A DNA stretch of 31,315 bases from PVC group bacterium (ex Bugula neritina AB1) (GTDB taxonomy: Bacteria; GCA-001730085), in contig MDLB01000092.1 in the NCBI GenBank assembly GCA_001730085.1, positions 1-31,315 of the forward strand, given 5' to 3'. Shown one piece after another: positions 1-8,936 of the stretch. Below the pieces are notes generated by a model that saw only the letters and a program-made list of their open reading frames with translations, had not been told where the DNA came from and did not search any database. The position numbers and the translations under genes were made by a program. Position 1 is the first letter of the stretch, and each line of letters starts with the position of its first letter.

Positions 1-72
1 TTCTAAAATTTTATGGAGCGTTGGATTTCTTTTTGCAAAACGTTCATATGCTTCATAGCTTACAAAACTCAT
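1..72 (-). CDS. Unrecognised protein, N-terminal fragment
   Basis: An open frame on the minus strand starts with ATG (complement of 70-72) and runs off the left edge, giving 24 residues beginning MSFVSYEAYERFAKRNPTLH. A purine-rich GAGGGG-like ribosome site lies about a dozen bases upstream (complement of the cccctc near 84-89), which supports the start. I do not recognise the family from so short a piece. It is divergent from the hom-thrC operon. Confidence 0.45.
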   Translation of the reverse strand, partial: MSFVSYEAYERFAKRNPTLHKILE

Positions 73-610
73 TTGTACTTTTTCCCCTCTATATCTATTT
101 ATTTTTTTGATCATAATCTTAGCCGATTTATATTTTAATTATATTTATTTTTAGATAATTTAAGAAAGTTATTTCTTATGTATTACAATTTGATTTTAAC
201 TATATCTGTATATATTTTATGTATTTTTTTCTCTTTATATTCTTAGATTTTATACTTTTTTTATTTTAGTGCAGAGGTTTCAAGTCTGTGGAGTCTTGCG
301 CAACAATCTTAAAATAAAGAATGAGAAGATAGTCTATATTATCGGGTGATTTTTGTTTTTTTGATCTATATTCGAACTCTTGTTATAATTCAATGCTGTT
401 ACGAAATATTTTATACATTTTCTTCGGGTTCTTTATAAAGAAATTTGATATATTAAAATAAATATATATATATAATTATTATATAAATAAGATTTTATTT
501 TATTTGTTTTTTTTAATATTTTGGAACGAATTTGTTTTGTTGTAAGGATCAGAAGTTGATGAGTTCTTGATTAGCTTTATTGTGTATTTTGAATGTTAGG
601 GCTTTTAAAA
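73..610. other. Long AT-rich intergenic region between divergent genes
   Basis: No convincing gene is seen. The stretch holds a strong sigma70-like promoter (361-389), an AT dinucleotide tract around 460-480, a small TTCTTT/AAAGAA palindrome near 430-445, and a short sequence at 269-279 (GTGCAGAGGTT) whose reverse complement recurs near 21004. No riboswitch or Thr/Ile leader peptide was recognised in the predicted leader of hom of about 215 bases. Confidence 0.5.
361..389 (+). promoter_or_regulatory. Predicted sigma70-type promoter for hom-thrC
   Basis: The -35 element TTGATC (361-366) is separated by 17 bases from a perfect -10 hexamer TATAAT (384-389). The -10 is preceded by TG one base away (TGT-TATAAT), making it an extended -10. 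Transcription would start near 396 and leave an untranslated leader of about 215 bases before hom. It was identified by pattern only. Confidence 0.5.
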
Positions 611-1891
611 ATGATGACAAAAGTCAAAGTAGGTATAGCCGGTTGTGGTATTGTTGGAATCGGGGTTGTTGATATTTTACAAAAGCGTTTCGAAGAGTTT
701 CGAGAGCTTTATCAAGTTGAATTAGAATTAGCAGTGGTTGTTGTTCGAAATATTGATTCTGATAGGGATATTGCTTTTGATAAAGCTATTTTAACGACAG
801 ACTTGGCGATGTTAGATAACGTTGATATTGTTGTTGAGCTTATCGGAGGAGACACTGTTGCTAAAGATGTTGTTCTTAACGCGATTCATCAAAAAAAGCA
901 TGTGGTTACTGCCAATAAGGCTTTAGTTGCCAAGCACTGGGATATTCTTTTTGAAGCTGTTCGTGGATCCCAAGTTATGCTTAAATTTGAAGCTGCTGTT
1001 GCAGGAGCTGTTCCTGTTATTAAAACGATTCAAGAGAGTCTTATTGGAAATAAGATTGAAGAGCTTAAGGGAATCATTAATGGGACTGCTAACTATATTT
1101 TATCGGAAATGGAAAGCAGAGGTGAAAGTTTAGCTCTTATTTTAAAAGAAGCCCAAGACTTAGGCTATGCCGAAGCGGACCCTACATTTGATATTGAAGG
1201 TTTTGACGTTGCCCATAAATTGTGTATTTTAGCTTCACTGGCTTATGGAGTAAAGGTCGAATGTGAGGATATGTATATTCAAGGTATCACAGATTTAGAG
1301 GTTAAAGATATGGCGTATATTCGTGAGCTTGGCTATAGGATTAAGCTTCTTGCTATCGCTAAAAAATACGAAAAAGGTTTGGATGTACGTGTTCATCCTG
1401 CGCTTGTTCCTGAATCACAAATTTTGGGAGCTGTTTCTGGGCCATACAATGCTATAGATATCAAAGGGCATGCGAGTGGGGATATTCTTTTGTATGGACA
1501 AGGGGCAGGCAGATACCCTACAGCAGGAGCTGTTGTTGGTGATATTTTGGATATAGCACGTTGCTTGCAAAAAGAACAACCCTTACCTTTTTTCTTTTCT
1601 GAGCGTAAAAAAGCAGAATTTATCCCTATAGAGGATATAGAGAACCGTTACTATATTCGTTTAAATGTTTCGGATCAACCAGGGGTTTTGGCAAAAATAA
1701 CGAATATTTTTGGGGAGCATGCGATTGGGATTGCTTCTGTTATTCAGAAAGAAGTTGTCTTAGAAGATCAAGTCCCTTTGGTTGTTATGACAGGTAAGGC
1801 TAGAGAGGATAATATGAGAAGGTCTTTAGATGAGATTGAAGCTTTAGACACTGTTTTTGGTTCACCCACATTGATCCGTATAGAGGATTGA
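611..1891 (+). CDS. hom: Homoserine dehydrogenase
   Basis: Reduces aspartate semialdehyde to homoserine with NAD(P)H, the branch step towards threonine (and methionine) in the cytoplasm. The 426-residue product has the N-terminal dinucleotide-binding loop GCGIVG (residues 11-16). It also has the family block [14 protein letters not shown], followed by INGTANYIL, and the substrate/catalytic region [17 protein letters not shown]-terminal ACT domain starts near residue 346 ([17 protein letters not shown]), which in this family usually gives feedback control by threonine. I chose ATG 611 because AGGG at 598-601 sits nine bases upstream; an in-frame ATG at 593 lacks a ribosome site. The gene is followed after 23 bases by thrC, so the two form an operon. 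No homoserine kinase (thrB) is present nearby. Confidence 0.95.
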   Translation: MMTKVKVGIAGCGIVGIGVVDILQKRFEEFRELYQVELELAVVVVRNIDSDRDIAFDKAILTTDLAMLDNVDIVVELIGGDTVAKDVVLNAIHQKKHVVTANKALVAKHWDILFEAVRGSQVMLKFEAAVAGAVPVIKTIQESLIGNKIEELKGIINGTANYILSEMESRGESLALILKEAQDLGYAEADPTFDIEGFDVAHKLCILASLAYGVKVECEDMYIQGITDLEVKDMAYIRELGYRIKLLAIAKKYEKGLDVRVHPALVPESQILGAVSGPYNAIDIKGHASGDILLYGQGAGRYPTAGAVVGDILDIARCLQKEQPLPFFFSERKKAEFIPIEDIENRYYIRLNVSDQPGVLAKITNIFGEHAIGIASVIQKEVVLEDQVPLVVMTGKAREDNMRRSLDEIEALDTVFGSPTLIRIED

Positions 1892-1914
1892 TTTTTAAAA
1901 ATAAAAGGATACTT

Positions 1915-2985
1915 ATGGATCGTTGCATGAGAAATGAAGGCATTATTGAGACGTATAGAAGGTTTTTGCCGGTTGAAGATACAACTCCAATTGTCTCTTT
2001 GAGAGAAGGACAAACTCCGCTTATAAAGGCTGATCGGCTATCGAAAAAAATAGGTTGCTTCTTTGATATTTATTTAAAATACGAAGGCATGAACCCTACG
2101 GGATCTTTTAAAGATCGAGGGATGACGATGGCTGTCACGAAAGCCTATGAAGAAAAAGCGAAAATGATAATATGTGCTTCAACAGGGAATACATCTGCTT
2201 CGGCCGCTGCATATGCTGCAAGGTGTGGGATGAAATGTTTTGTTTTGATCCCAGAAGGGAATATCGCTTTGGGAAAACTAGCTCAAGCGATGCTTCACGG
2301 TGCGCAAGTGATTCAAGTTCGAGGCAACTTTGATGATGCTTTTGAACAAGTTTGTAAAATCTCTCAGGACTATCCTATAACTTTGGTTAACTCGGTGAAC
2401 CCTTACCGGATCGAAGGTCAAAAAACAGCAAGTTTTGAGATAGTAGATGTTTTAGGAGATGCGCCAACTTACCATGCTATACCTGTTGGAAATGCGGGTA
2501 ATATCTCGGCTTATTGGAAGGGGTATAAAGAGTATAAAAATCATGGAAAAAGTTCATCTCTTCCTAAAATGATTGGGTTTCAAGCTGAAGGAGCTGCGCC
2601 TATTGTTAAAGGCTACCCTATTGAAGCTCCTCAAACCGTGGCCACGGCTATTAGGATCGGAAATCCAGCAAGTTGGGAAACGGCAGAAAGAGCGCGTGAT
2701 GAATCAGGCGGGATCATAGAATCTGTTACGGATGAAGAAATATTAGAAGCCTATGCTCTTTTAGCTAGTCTTGAGGGTGTTTTTGTGGAACCAGCTTCTG
2801 CTGCTTCCGTGGCTGGTGTTATTAAAAAATTTCAAAACGATTTTTTTGAAAAGGAAACAGTGTCTGTGGTTTGCACTGTAACAGGGCACGGGTTGAAGGA
2901 TCCTCAAAATGCTATTGCCTGTGCGAAGGATCCTTTTACTGTGGATGACAATACTCAAGATATTTTAAAATGTATGGGTTTTTAA
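1915..2985 (+). CDS. thrC: Threonine synthase
   Basis: Converts O-phosphohomoserine to threonine using pyridoxal phosphate. The 356-residue protein starts with the typical Tyr-containing N-terminus (YRRFLPV) and the EGQTPLI block. The PLP lysine is K66 in [11 protein letters not shown]. The glycine/serine-rich phosphate-binding stretch [15 protein letters not shown] and the conserved [16 protein letters not shown] follow. ATG 1915 has an AAAGGA ribosome site at a good distance; a TTG at 1888 overlapping hom would be in frame but is less likely. It lies directly downstream of hom and converges with cmoB with only 21 bases between the stops. No clear intrinsic terminator was seen there. Confidence 0.95.
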   Translation: MDRCMRNEGIIETYRRFLPVEDTTPIVSLREGQTPLIKADRLSKKIGCFFDIYLKYEGMNPTGSFKDRGMTMAVTKAYEEKAKMIICASTGNTSASAAAYAARCGMKCFVLIPEGNIALGKLAQAMLHGAQVIQVRGNFDDAFEQVCKISQDYPITLVNSVNPYRIEGQKTASFEIVDVLGDAPTYHAIPVGNAGNISAYWKGYKEYKNHGKSSSLPKMIGFQAEGAAPIVKGYPIEAPQTVATAIRIGNPASWETAERARDESGGIIESVTDEEILEAYALLASLEGVFVEPASAASVAGVIKKFQNDFFEKETVSVVCTVTGHGLKDPQNAIACAKDPFTVDDNTQDILKCMGF

Positions 2986-3006
2986 CTTCTATAACCTTAT
3001 AAAATA

Positions 3007-3981
3007 TTATTTTTGAGCTAGATAAACGACTCTTCGAGGTGCTGGGTAGCCTTCTATGGTTAGTTTTGGATTATGGGGATCCAAAAAACTTTTGAGAGAG
3101 GATCCAGGCATCCAAGGGGTGCTACGTTGCTCTTTTGTTGTCGTTTCGCATGTGTGTATTTGTTGAATATTTCTGTATTGACACTCTTTTAGCCAAGCCT
3201 CCAATGTTGTACAAGATGGTATGTGGTGAACGTTCCGCATGCGAGCATAGCGAGGTTTGGGCTGCAAAATGGTGCCTGAAGACTCTTCTATGTACAGTGT
3301 TTCTAATAATAAATATCCCTCTTTATTTAATAAATCATGGATTTGTTTAAGATGCTCAAGGGGATTTTTTCTATGGTAAAGAACTCCCATTGAGAAGGCG
3401 AAGTCGCACCAAGGTTTGAGGTTAATGATTTCTTCCAAAGGGAAAGGGAAGAGGGCAAAGTTATCTTGTTGGATATAGTTTTGAAAAATGAGAAATTGAA
3501 AAAAATATATAATGGTAAGGTCTAGGCCTAAGGTAAAAAGAGGTTTGTGCTCTTGAACTCTCCAGCAATGGTAGCCATTACCGCACCCAATATCTAAGAT
3601 CGCTTTATCTTTTAAAGAGGGAAGGTGTTGGGATATGCGATCCCATTTTTTGTCGGATCGCCACTCTGCATCGATATGGATATCAAAAAGCTGGTAAGGG
3701 CCTTTCCGCCAAGGGAGAAAAAGCTCTAAGGTTTGTTTTAAATGTTTTTGCTGTGAGGGTGAAAGGTCATCATTGTTTCCGACCGAGATAATATTTTGAT
3801 TTAAATGAATAGAAGATGGCTTTATTTGAGGTAATGAAGATATTTGTTCGACCCACTTCTCCCAATTTCCATGCATTTTATTTTGCAACATGAAATCTTC
3901 TAAAGATTTCAGGCGGAATCTAAGTTCGTCAGAGTTTAAAGAATGATAGAACTTTTCAAATAAAAGATTCATGGTGTTCAT
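3007..3981 (-). CDS. cmoB: tRNA U34 carboxymethyltransferase CmoB
   Basis: Transfers the carboxymethyl group of Cx-SAM to 5-hydroxyuridine at tRNA position 34, giving cmo5U and expanded wobble reading. At 324 residues it matches the E. coli family length. Recognisable blocks are WRKGP (91-95), EWRSDKKWDR (106-115), the methyltransferase motif LDIGCGNGYH (129-138), FSMGVLYHRKNPLEHL, and the C-terminal FLDPHNPKLTIEGYPAPRR, nearly identical in layout to known CmoB. Its ATG overlaps the cmoA stop by four bases (ATGA), so the two are translationally coupled in the order cmoA-cmoB. Confidence 0.95.
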   Translation of the reverse strand: MNTMNLLFEKFYHSLNSDELRFRLKSLEDFMLQNKMHGNWEKWVEQISSLPQIKPSSIHLNQNIISVGNNDDLSPSQQKHLKQTLELFLPWRKGPYQLFDIHIDAEWRSDKKWDRISQHLPSLKDKAILDIGCGNGYHCWRVQEHKPLFTLGLDLTIIYFFQFLIFQNYIQQDNFALFPFPLEEIINLKPWCDFAFSMGVLYHRKNPLEHLKQIHDLLNKEGYLLLETLYIEESSGTILQPKPRYARMRNVHHIPSCTTLEAWLKECQYRNIQQIHTCETTTKEQRSTPWMPGSSLKSFLDPHNPKLTIEGYPAPRRVVYLAQK

Positions 3982-4709
3982 TTGATAGCTACCAAAGAGG
4001 CGAAATTTAGGTTTTGATAAACAGTTGAGACTGACGAGAACCCAGCAGCTTCTAAGCGATGCTTTAACTTTGATAATGTATCCGGGATGAGAGTTTTTTC
4101 CAGAGCCAAACGTTTTTGATTGATTTCTAGTTGAGAATATCCTTGGTTTAGCTTGAAATCATGATGTAGTTCTGTGAAAGTCTTTTGAAGTAAAGGGTTA
4201 TTGAAAAAAATTTTTTCCGAGAGGAAGAGCATTCCTCCATTTTTCATTCCTGCGTGAATTTTGGATAAAATGTTGTCACGTTCCTGTGGGGATATGAATT
4301 GCAAAGTGAAGTTCATTGTCACAAAGGAGGCATCTTTTATAAACGTGTTTTCAATCGTTTCACATATAAAAGTGAACTGAAAGTTAGAGAATCTCTTTTG
4401 TTGAAAATGTTGCATGCACTTGTTTATCATGTCTCTTGATGGATCAAGAAGGCATATGTTGACATTTTTTTCTTTTATTTTGGGTGCGATTGCCTTGACT
4501 GTATTGCCTGTTGCTGCTCCTAAATCGTAAAAAGAAGTATCTTTCTGAATGAATAGCTCAGCTAAGCTGGCGGATAATTTTAAAATCTCTTGATAGCCAA
4601 GGATGGAACGTTCAGCCATGTCGTCAAAGACATCCGTAACGCTTTTATCAAATTTAAATGGCTTAATATTTTTTTTGTATGTTTTATAGATTTTATCTTG
4701 TTTTTCCAT
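3978..4709 (-). CDS. cmoA: Carboxy-S-adenosylmethionine synthase CmoA
   Basis: Makes carboxy-SAM from SAM and prephenate for CmoB. The 243-residue protein is a class I methyltransferase fold with motif I FYDLGAATGNT (60-70), acidic LLDPSRDM at the end of strand 2, and FTLQFISPQERD. The C-terminal signature GYSQLEINQKR followed by the ASLVAIK end is typical of CmoA. Motif I differs from the E. coli form (DLGCSLGAAT), so it is a somewhat diverged member. Its pairing with cmoB makes the assignment secure. No strong ribosome site was seen; a TAGAAT extended -10 lies upstream on the minus strand (complement of 4910-4918). Confidence 0.9.
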   Translation of the reverse strand: MEKQDKIYKTYKKNIKPFKFDKSVTDVFDDMAERSILGYQEILKLSASLAELFIQKDTSFYDLGAATGNTVKAIAPKIKEKNVNICLLDPSRDMINKCMQHFQQKRFSNFQFTFICETIENTFIKDASFVTMNFTLQFISPQERDNILSKIHAGMKNGGMLFLSEKIFFNNPLLQKTFTELHHDFKLNQGYSQLEINQKRLALEKTLIPDTLSKLKHRLEAAGFSSVSTVYQNLNFASLVAIK

Positions 4710-5678
4710 TGAGAGTTGTTTTTTTGAAAGAGTTGAAAGTCTTTTTTCCTATTGAGAGTCTTGAAAAATACCTCACAATTTTTTTTGAGTTTTTTAATAA
4801 AAAATCTACGCGAGAGATACAATTTTTTACAATGATAAAGAGTTCAAAACTTTTTTGCAGATAAAAAAGTTTGAAAAAGATATGTAAATCCAGCGGATAT
4901 TTGAAGGATATTCTAACATAAAAAATCTCAGGCTGTTTGGAAATGTTCGATCATTACTTAATTAATCTAGCTTTTATGAACCTTATTTGCGCTGTTGGGT
5001 TTTAATGTTCTTGTTCAGATGCTTACTGAAAAGAAATGTCTATCTAGAGGGGATATTAAAGTGGTGTCTCTTTATATGCTAAAAAGCTATAGGTTAGACT
5101 GTTTCGGCATGACATCTAGAAAAGGTTCATGGAGTATTGCCCAAGAAGATATAATTTTTCTTGATTTTATTTTAAAAAAATGTCATTTCCTTAAGATATC
5201 TATGTTTATTGAGGGCATGAATTTTTTATGAAGTTACAACGGCTTCTAAAAACTTATTTTTAATAAAGCAATGTGGGTTATTTTTAGTTGTACTGTTTTA
5301 TGTGTATTTTCTTTAATATTTTTTATTTAAATAAAAGTTATTTTTAAAAAAAGTCTTCAAACTTTTATCGTATTTATAGGCCTGATTTGACAAAGCTCCA
5401 CAGAAATGTTAGACTTTCATTAAAGTTTCTTTTTGGCAGCGATGGTTTTTTCTTCTGTGGTTCTTCAAATTTTCTAAAGATTATCAAACAGTTTTTTATT
5501 TTAGATTTGTCGATTTCTCTTTAATTCAGATATTTTTAGTAAAAGATTGATTGTTATTTAAGAACTGAGAGCAGTTTTTTTATGATTAAAAAATGTTTAC
5601 TTTCTTGACTTTGCCTTTATGGCGCTTAGTGATTCTGGGAAATTTCTTTTAATAAAATATAAAGATGGCTATTGAGTT
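4710..5678. other. Long AT-rich intergenic region between cmoA and coaE
   Basis: Nearly one kilobase without a recognisable gene, lying between divergent genes. It holds an AT-rich hairpin (4844-4874), a minus-strand extended -10-like site (4910-4918), and one open frame of about 70 codons from 5018 to 5231 encoding an unrecognisable, weakly biased peptide. That frame lacks a ribosome site and may be a gene remnant. A TTGACT near 5605 could be a -35 for coaE but has no good -10. No tRNA or known small RNA was recognised. Confidence 0.45.
4844..4874. repeat. AT-rich inverted repeat (hairpin)
   Basis: TCAAAACTTTTTT (4844-4856) pairs with AAAAAAGTTTGA (4863-4874) across a six-base loop GCAGAT. 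The stem is 12 bp with one bulged A. It lies upstream of cmoA in the divergent gap. It has almost no GC and no U-tract beyond the stem, so a terminator role is doubtful. Confidence 0.4.
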
Positions 5679-6296
5679 ATGTTGGTATTAGGTTTGACAG
5701 GTGGAATAGGCAGTGGAAAATCTTTTGTGATGGAGATTATTTCTCATTACGAAGGGGTTGTTACCTTGAGTGCTGATCGGATTACTCGATTTGTTTTGCA
5801 AAAAGGGCAAGTAGGTTATAGCGAAGTCGTGAATGCTTTTGGTGAAGAGATTTTATCTGAGGACCAAGAGATTGATCGCAAACGTTTAGGTGGCTTGGTT
5901 TTTGAAGATCGTCATAAATTACTTGATTTAGAAAAACTTGTTCACCCTCTTGTTAGAGAGCATTTGAAAAAAAACATATGTGAAATTGAGGAATCACAAG
6001 AGTCTGAAGAAAAAAAAACATGTTTAGTCATAGAAATACCTCTTTTGTACGAGGCTGGATTTGAGGATTTGGTTGATAAAGTTCTCGTTGTTGCTTGCAC
6101 AGAAGATAAACAGTTTGAAAGGTGTTATAAAAGAGATGGTTTGTCGGAAAAGGATGTTCGCCAGAGAACTATCAGGCAAATGCCTTTGAGAGAGAAAGTG
6201 GCTAAAGCAGATTTTGTTATAGATAATAATTTGAGTATGGATCAAACAAGGAGACAGGTGGAAGATCTATGGCCGAACATAATCAAGATAGGGTGA
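5679..6296 (+). CDS. coaE: Dephospho-CoA kinase
   Basis: Phosphorylates dephospho-CoA in the last step of coenzyme A synthesis. The 205-residue protein has the P-loop [11 protein letters not shown] (5-15, K14), the [10 protein letters not shown] segment in the dephospho-CoA site, the [10 protein letters not shown] region, and [20 protein letters not shown] with the acidic lid that follows. [18 protein letters not shown] closes the domain as in other CoaE proteins. Length is normal. The ribosome site is weak. Its 3' end overlaps the start of rho by 28 bases, so rho translation may be coupled. Confidence 0.95.
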   Translation: MLVLGLTGGIGSGKSFVMEIISHYEGVVTLSADRITRFVLQKGQVGYSEVVNAFGEEILSEDQEIDRKRLGGLVFEDRHKLLDLEKLVHPLVREHLKKNICEIEESQESEEKKTCLVIEIPLLYEAGFEDLVDKVLVVACTEDKQFERCYKRDGLSEKDVRQRTIRQMPLREKVAKADFVIDNNLSMDQTRRQVEDLWPNIIKIG

Positions 6297-7681
6297 AATT
6301 TCAAAGAGGTTCTCGCACATATAGAGGATCTAGACCATCTAAACCTTCGAAAAAAGTAAAAAGAGGTACGTATTATAACGAACGCTCTTTTGAAGATATG
6401 ATCGTCAAAAAAACAGACAATATGATTGATATTTCTGATTTAAGAAGCAAGCAAATCACAGAGATTCACGCTATTGCTCAGGAAGTTGGAATCGAAGATC
6501 CAGGAGCTCTTAAAAGACAGGAGCTCATTTTTAAAATACTTCAAGCGCGTGTTGAGCAAAATCAAATCCTTTTTGCGGAAGGGGTTTTAGAAATTTTGCA
6601 GGATGGTTTTGGATTTTTAAGATCCCAAAACTATAATTACTTGCCGAGTCCCGATGATATTTATGTTTCTCCTTCGCAGGTTCGTTTGTTTAATTTGCAA
6701 ACAGGAGATACTGTTGCTGGGCAGATAAGGAACCCAAAAGAAAGTGAAAGATACTTTGCATTATTGAGGGTTGAATCTATTAATGGTGATGATCCCCTTA
6801 ATAGTAAGAATCGGATTAACTTTGTGAACTTGACTCCTTTGTATCCAGAGGAAAGATTCTTTTTGGAAGATGAGTCTAATGATAAATCTTTTTCTATGAG
6901 AGTGATGGATCTTTTTACTCCAGTTGGAAAAGGTCAAAGAGGGCTTGTTGTCGCGCCTCCTCGTTCGGGAAAAACGGTTTGCTTAAAAATGATGGCGAAT
7001 AGTATTACGCGTAATCATCCTGAATGTAAGCTCTTGATATTGCTTATAGATGAAAGGCCTGAAGAGGTCACAGATATGCAGAGATCTGTTAAAGGTGAGG
7101 TTATTAGCTCTACCTTTGATGAGCCACCTGAAAGACACGTACAGGTTGCTGAGATGGTTTTGGAAAAGGCTAAACGTATGGTCGAGTATAATCATGATGT
7201 TGTTGTTCTTTTGGATAGTATAACGCGCTTAGCTAGAGCTTTTAATACAGTTGTGCCTCATAGTGGGAAAATTCTATCAGGGGGAGTTGACTCGAATGCT
7301 TTACATCGCCCTAAGAGGTTTTTTGGAGCAGCGAGAAATGTTGAAAATGGTGGAAGCTTAACTATTATCTCCACAGCCTTGGTTGAAACCGGTAGTCGGA
7401 TGGACGAGGTTATTTTCGAAGAGTTTAAAGGTACCGGGAATATGGAGCTTGTCTTAGATAGAAGGTTGGCTGATCGTCGTATTTTTCCAGCGATGGATAT
7501 TAATAAATCTGGGACGCGTAAGGAAGAGCTTTTGATTCACCCTGAAGAACTTCAAAAGATTTGGTTATTACGCAAGGGGTTAAGTGAAATGAACCCTGTT
7601 GAAGTTATGGAGTTTTTACAGAATCGGATGAAAAAAAGCAAAAATAATGTTGAGTTTTTGCTGACGATGAAGGATGAATAA
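6269..7681 (+). CDS. rho: Transcription termination factor Rho
   Basis: Hexameric RNA-dependent ATPase that ends transcription. The 470-residue protein has a basic N-terminal tail of about 50 residues, a Rho_N helical domain (about 52-92), and the cold-shock-like RNA-binding domain ([17 protein letters not shown] onward). The ATPase core carries Walker A APPRSGKT (229-236, K235), Walker [15 protein letters not shown] and the secondary RNA-binding loop in [21 protein letters not shown]. The conserved [21 protein letters not shown] follows. The start lies inside coaE and has an AGGTGGAAG ribosome site seven bases upstream of ATG. The coaE-rho neighbourhood resembles that in chlamydiae and relatives (from memory). 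Confidence 0.97.
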   Translation: MAEHNQDRVKFQRGSRTYRGSRPSKPSKKVKRGTYYNERSFEDMIVKKTDNMIDISDLRSKQITEIHAIAQEVGIEDPGALKRQELIFKILQARVEQNQILFAEGVLEILQDGFGFLRSQNYNYLPSPDDIYVSPSQVRLFNLQTGDTVAGQIRNPKESERYFALLRVESINGDDPLNSKNRINFVNLTPLYPEERFFLEDESNDKSFSMRVMDLFTPVGKGQRGLVVAPPRSGKTVCLKMMANSITRNHPECKLLILLIDERPEEVTDMQRSVKGEVISSTFDEPPERHVQVAEMVLEKAKRMVEYNHDVVVLLDSITRLARAFNTVVPHSGKILSGGVDSNALHRPKRFFGAARNVENGGSLTIISTALVETGSRMDEVIFEEFKGTGNMELVLDRRLADRRIFPAMDINKSGTRKEELLIHPEELQKIWLLRKGLSEMNPVEVMEFLQNRMKKSKNNVEFLLTMKDE

Positions 7682-7713
7682 TTTTCTATTGAACGTTCTT
7701 TAATCTCAAAAAT

Positions 7714-8355
7714 ATGACTTTTCGGATGAGAAACAAAATCTATTTTTTTAAATGGAAACGCCTTATACAGAAGTGGGGTATCTGGCCTTTTCTTTTGCTT
7801 TCTTGTTTGGTAGGGGCAAGGTATATAAAGCCTAGACCAGATAGTTCGCTTTCTTTTTCTATACATGTGAAACATGTTATAGATGGTGATACAATACTTT
7901 TGTCTGATGGTCGAAAAGTTCGTTTGATAGGAGTGGATACGCCTGAGTCTCATGATTCAAAAAAGCTTGATCGAATATTGAAAAAATCTCATAAAACGAG
8001 GTCTGAAATCATTTCACAGGGGCGAAAAGCCACCTTTTTTACAAGGAAGCTTCTTGGTGATCGAGTTTTACATTTGAAATTTGATGTAGAAAATGACAAT
8101 AAAGGGCATCGAGATGTTTATGGTAGACTTTTAGCCTATGTCTATGTGGATGCGCCTTCAATGATTGATCAAAAAAAACTTGTTTATGTTAAGGATGACG
8201 AAGGTAAAAATCTTTTATTTCTTAATGCATCTCTTTTAAAGTCAGGTTATGCTAAAGCCTATCGCTCTTTTCGGTATAAAGAGAAAATGTTTTTTTTGAA
8301 CTTGGAGCGAGAAGCTCGTCAAAATAAAAGAGGGCTTTGGAGAGATGGTTTTTGA
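7714..8355 (+). CDS. Membrane-anchored or secreted staphylococcal nuclease-like protein
   Basis: A 213-residue protein with a basic N-terminus and one hydrophobic segment (about 22-36, WGIWPFLLLSCLVGA), followed by an SNase domain. The family's calcium and catalytic residues can be placed: D57 in DGDT, R70, D75 and T76, and E78 in VRLIGVDTPE, plus R138 in DVYGRLLAYV. The end LEREARQNKRGLW is typical. It would cleave DNA or RNA outside the cytoplasmic membrane. The C of SCLVG is not a clean lipobox. It starts 32 bases after rho without a clear ribosome site, so the start is uncertain (ATG 7726 is an alternative). Its biological substrate is not evident. Confidence 0.85.
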   Translation: MTFRMRNKIYFFKWKRLIQKWGIWPFLLLSCLVGARYIKPRPDSSLSFSIHVKHVIDGDTILLSDGRKVRLIGVDTPESHDSKKLDRILKKSHKTRSEIISQGRKATFFTRKLLGDRVLHLKFDVENDNKGHRDVYGRLLAYVYVDAPSMIDQKKLVYVKDDEGKNLLFLNASLLKSGYAKAYRSFRYKEKMFFLNLEREARQNKRGLWRDGF

Positions 8356-8715
8356 CTTTAACAAACTAAACAGGTCTGAGTTAGTCTTATGAAACGTTCT
8401 TTTTAAGTTCGAGCTTAGATTTTTTCCTTTATAGTTGCGATGCAAGAGTATATGGGTGGCTCTTTTAAAGTGCTCTTTCTATGAGTAAGAGTTGTTTTTT
8501 TTTCTCGACTTTAAGTTTTTAATCTTTTTAGGGTTCTCTCTCTATATATAGCGATAGTTTTTGTTTGATAAATTAAGAGGGTTTGTCAAGCAATGACGCT
8601 CTTTTTAGGCGAAGAGTAGGAGTAGGTGTTAGGGCCAGTTTGGTGCGCCGAAATATGTTTGATGTGTGTGTTGATAGTTTTTGTAGATACTTTGTAGTTT
8701 AGGATGGCTTTTGAA
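8356..8715. other. Intergenic region before nqrM
   Basis: About 360 bases with no gene I can support on either strand. An open frame on the opposite strand across 8586-8816 is the antisense of the NqrM-like gene and looks spurious. No terminator with a U-tract is evident after the nuclease gene. Confidence 0.4.
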
Positions 8716-8874
8716 ATGGAACTTTTAGCAGCTTTGGTTCTTTTTGGGATTTTAATGGTTGGTATGTCTTTAGGGGTTCTTTTAGGAAAAAAACCCCTAA
8801 AAAAAGGTTGTAGCAATGTTCCAGATGATGAAGATTGCCCTGTTTGTCACAAAAAACCTAAAGATAGGTGTTGA
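8716..8874 (+). CDS. nqrM: NqrM-like Na+-NQR maturation factor (DUF539)
   Basis: A 52-residue protein with an N-terminal membrane helix (about 3-24) followed by LGKKPLKKGC and a Cys-rich tail with C32, C41, C44 and C52. This layout of one helix, a GRKPIKGSC-like motif and four cysteines matches NqrM (DUF539), which is needed for assembly of the metal site of the Na+-translocating NADH:quinone reductase. ATG 8716 has AGGATGG eight bases upstream; ATG 8704 is an in-frame alternative that lies too close to its own AGG. No nqr structural genes lie in the window. The assignment rests on motif resemblance in a very short protein. Confidence 0.65.
   Translation: MELLAALVLFGILMVGMSLGVLLGKKPLKKGCSNVPDDEDCPVCHKKPKDRC
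8769..8801. repeat. Perfect 10-bp stem hairpin inside nqrM
   Basis: TTTAGGGGTT (8769-8778) is exactly complementary to AACCCCTAAA (8792-8801) with a 13-base loop. It falls in the codons for the SLGV...KKPLK part of the NqrM-like protein. It is followed by A residues, not T, so it is not a standard terminator on the plus strand. Confidence 0.5.
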
Positions 8875-8896
8875 TTAGGTTTTCTATTAAAGCATG

Positions 8897-8936
8897 GACA
8901 ATCTTTACCCTTATCTTGTTTATGCTTCAGATTGTC
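8897..8936. terminator. Possible weak bidirectional terminator between convergent genes
   Basis: GACAATCT (8897-8904) and AGATTGTC (8929-8936) are exact inverted repeats separated by 24 bases. They lie between the NqrM-like gene and the end of the minus-strand lipoprotein gene. The large loop and the lack of a clean U-tract make the terminator role uncertain. Confidence 0.25.

Noticed and set aside
4995-5231. Open frame of 78 codons (+ strand) in the cmoA-coaE gap
   Set aside because: It starts at TTG, has no ribosome site, no recognisable motif and no hydrophobic pattern. It is kept only as a possible remnant, not as a gene.
5600-5640. TTGACT-based promoter for coaE
   Set aside because: The hexamer 17 bases downstream (AGTGAT) matches the -10 consensus at only three positions.
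8586-8816. Minus-strand open frame of 76 codons
   Set aside because: It is antisense to the NqrM-like gene, whose plus-strand motifs are far more convincing, and it has no family resemblance.
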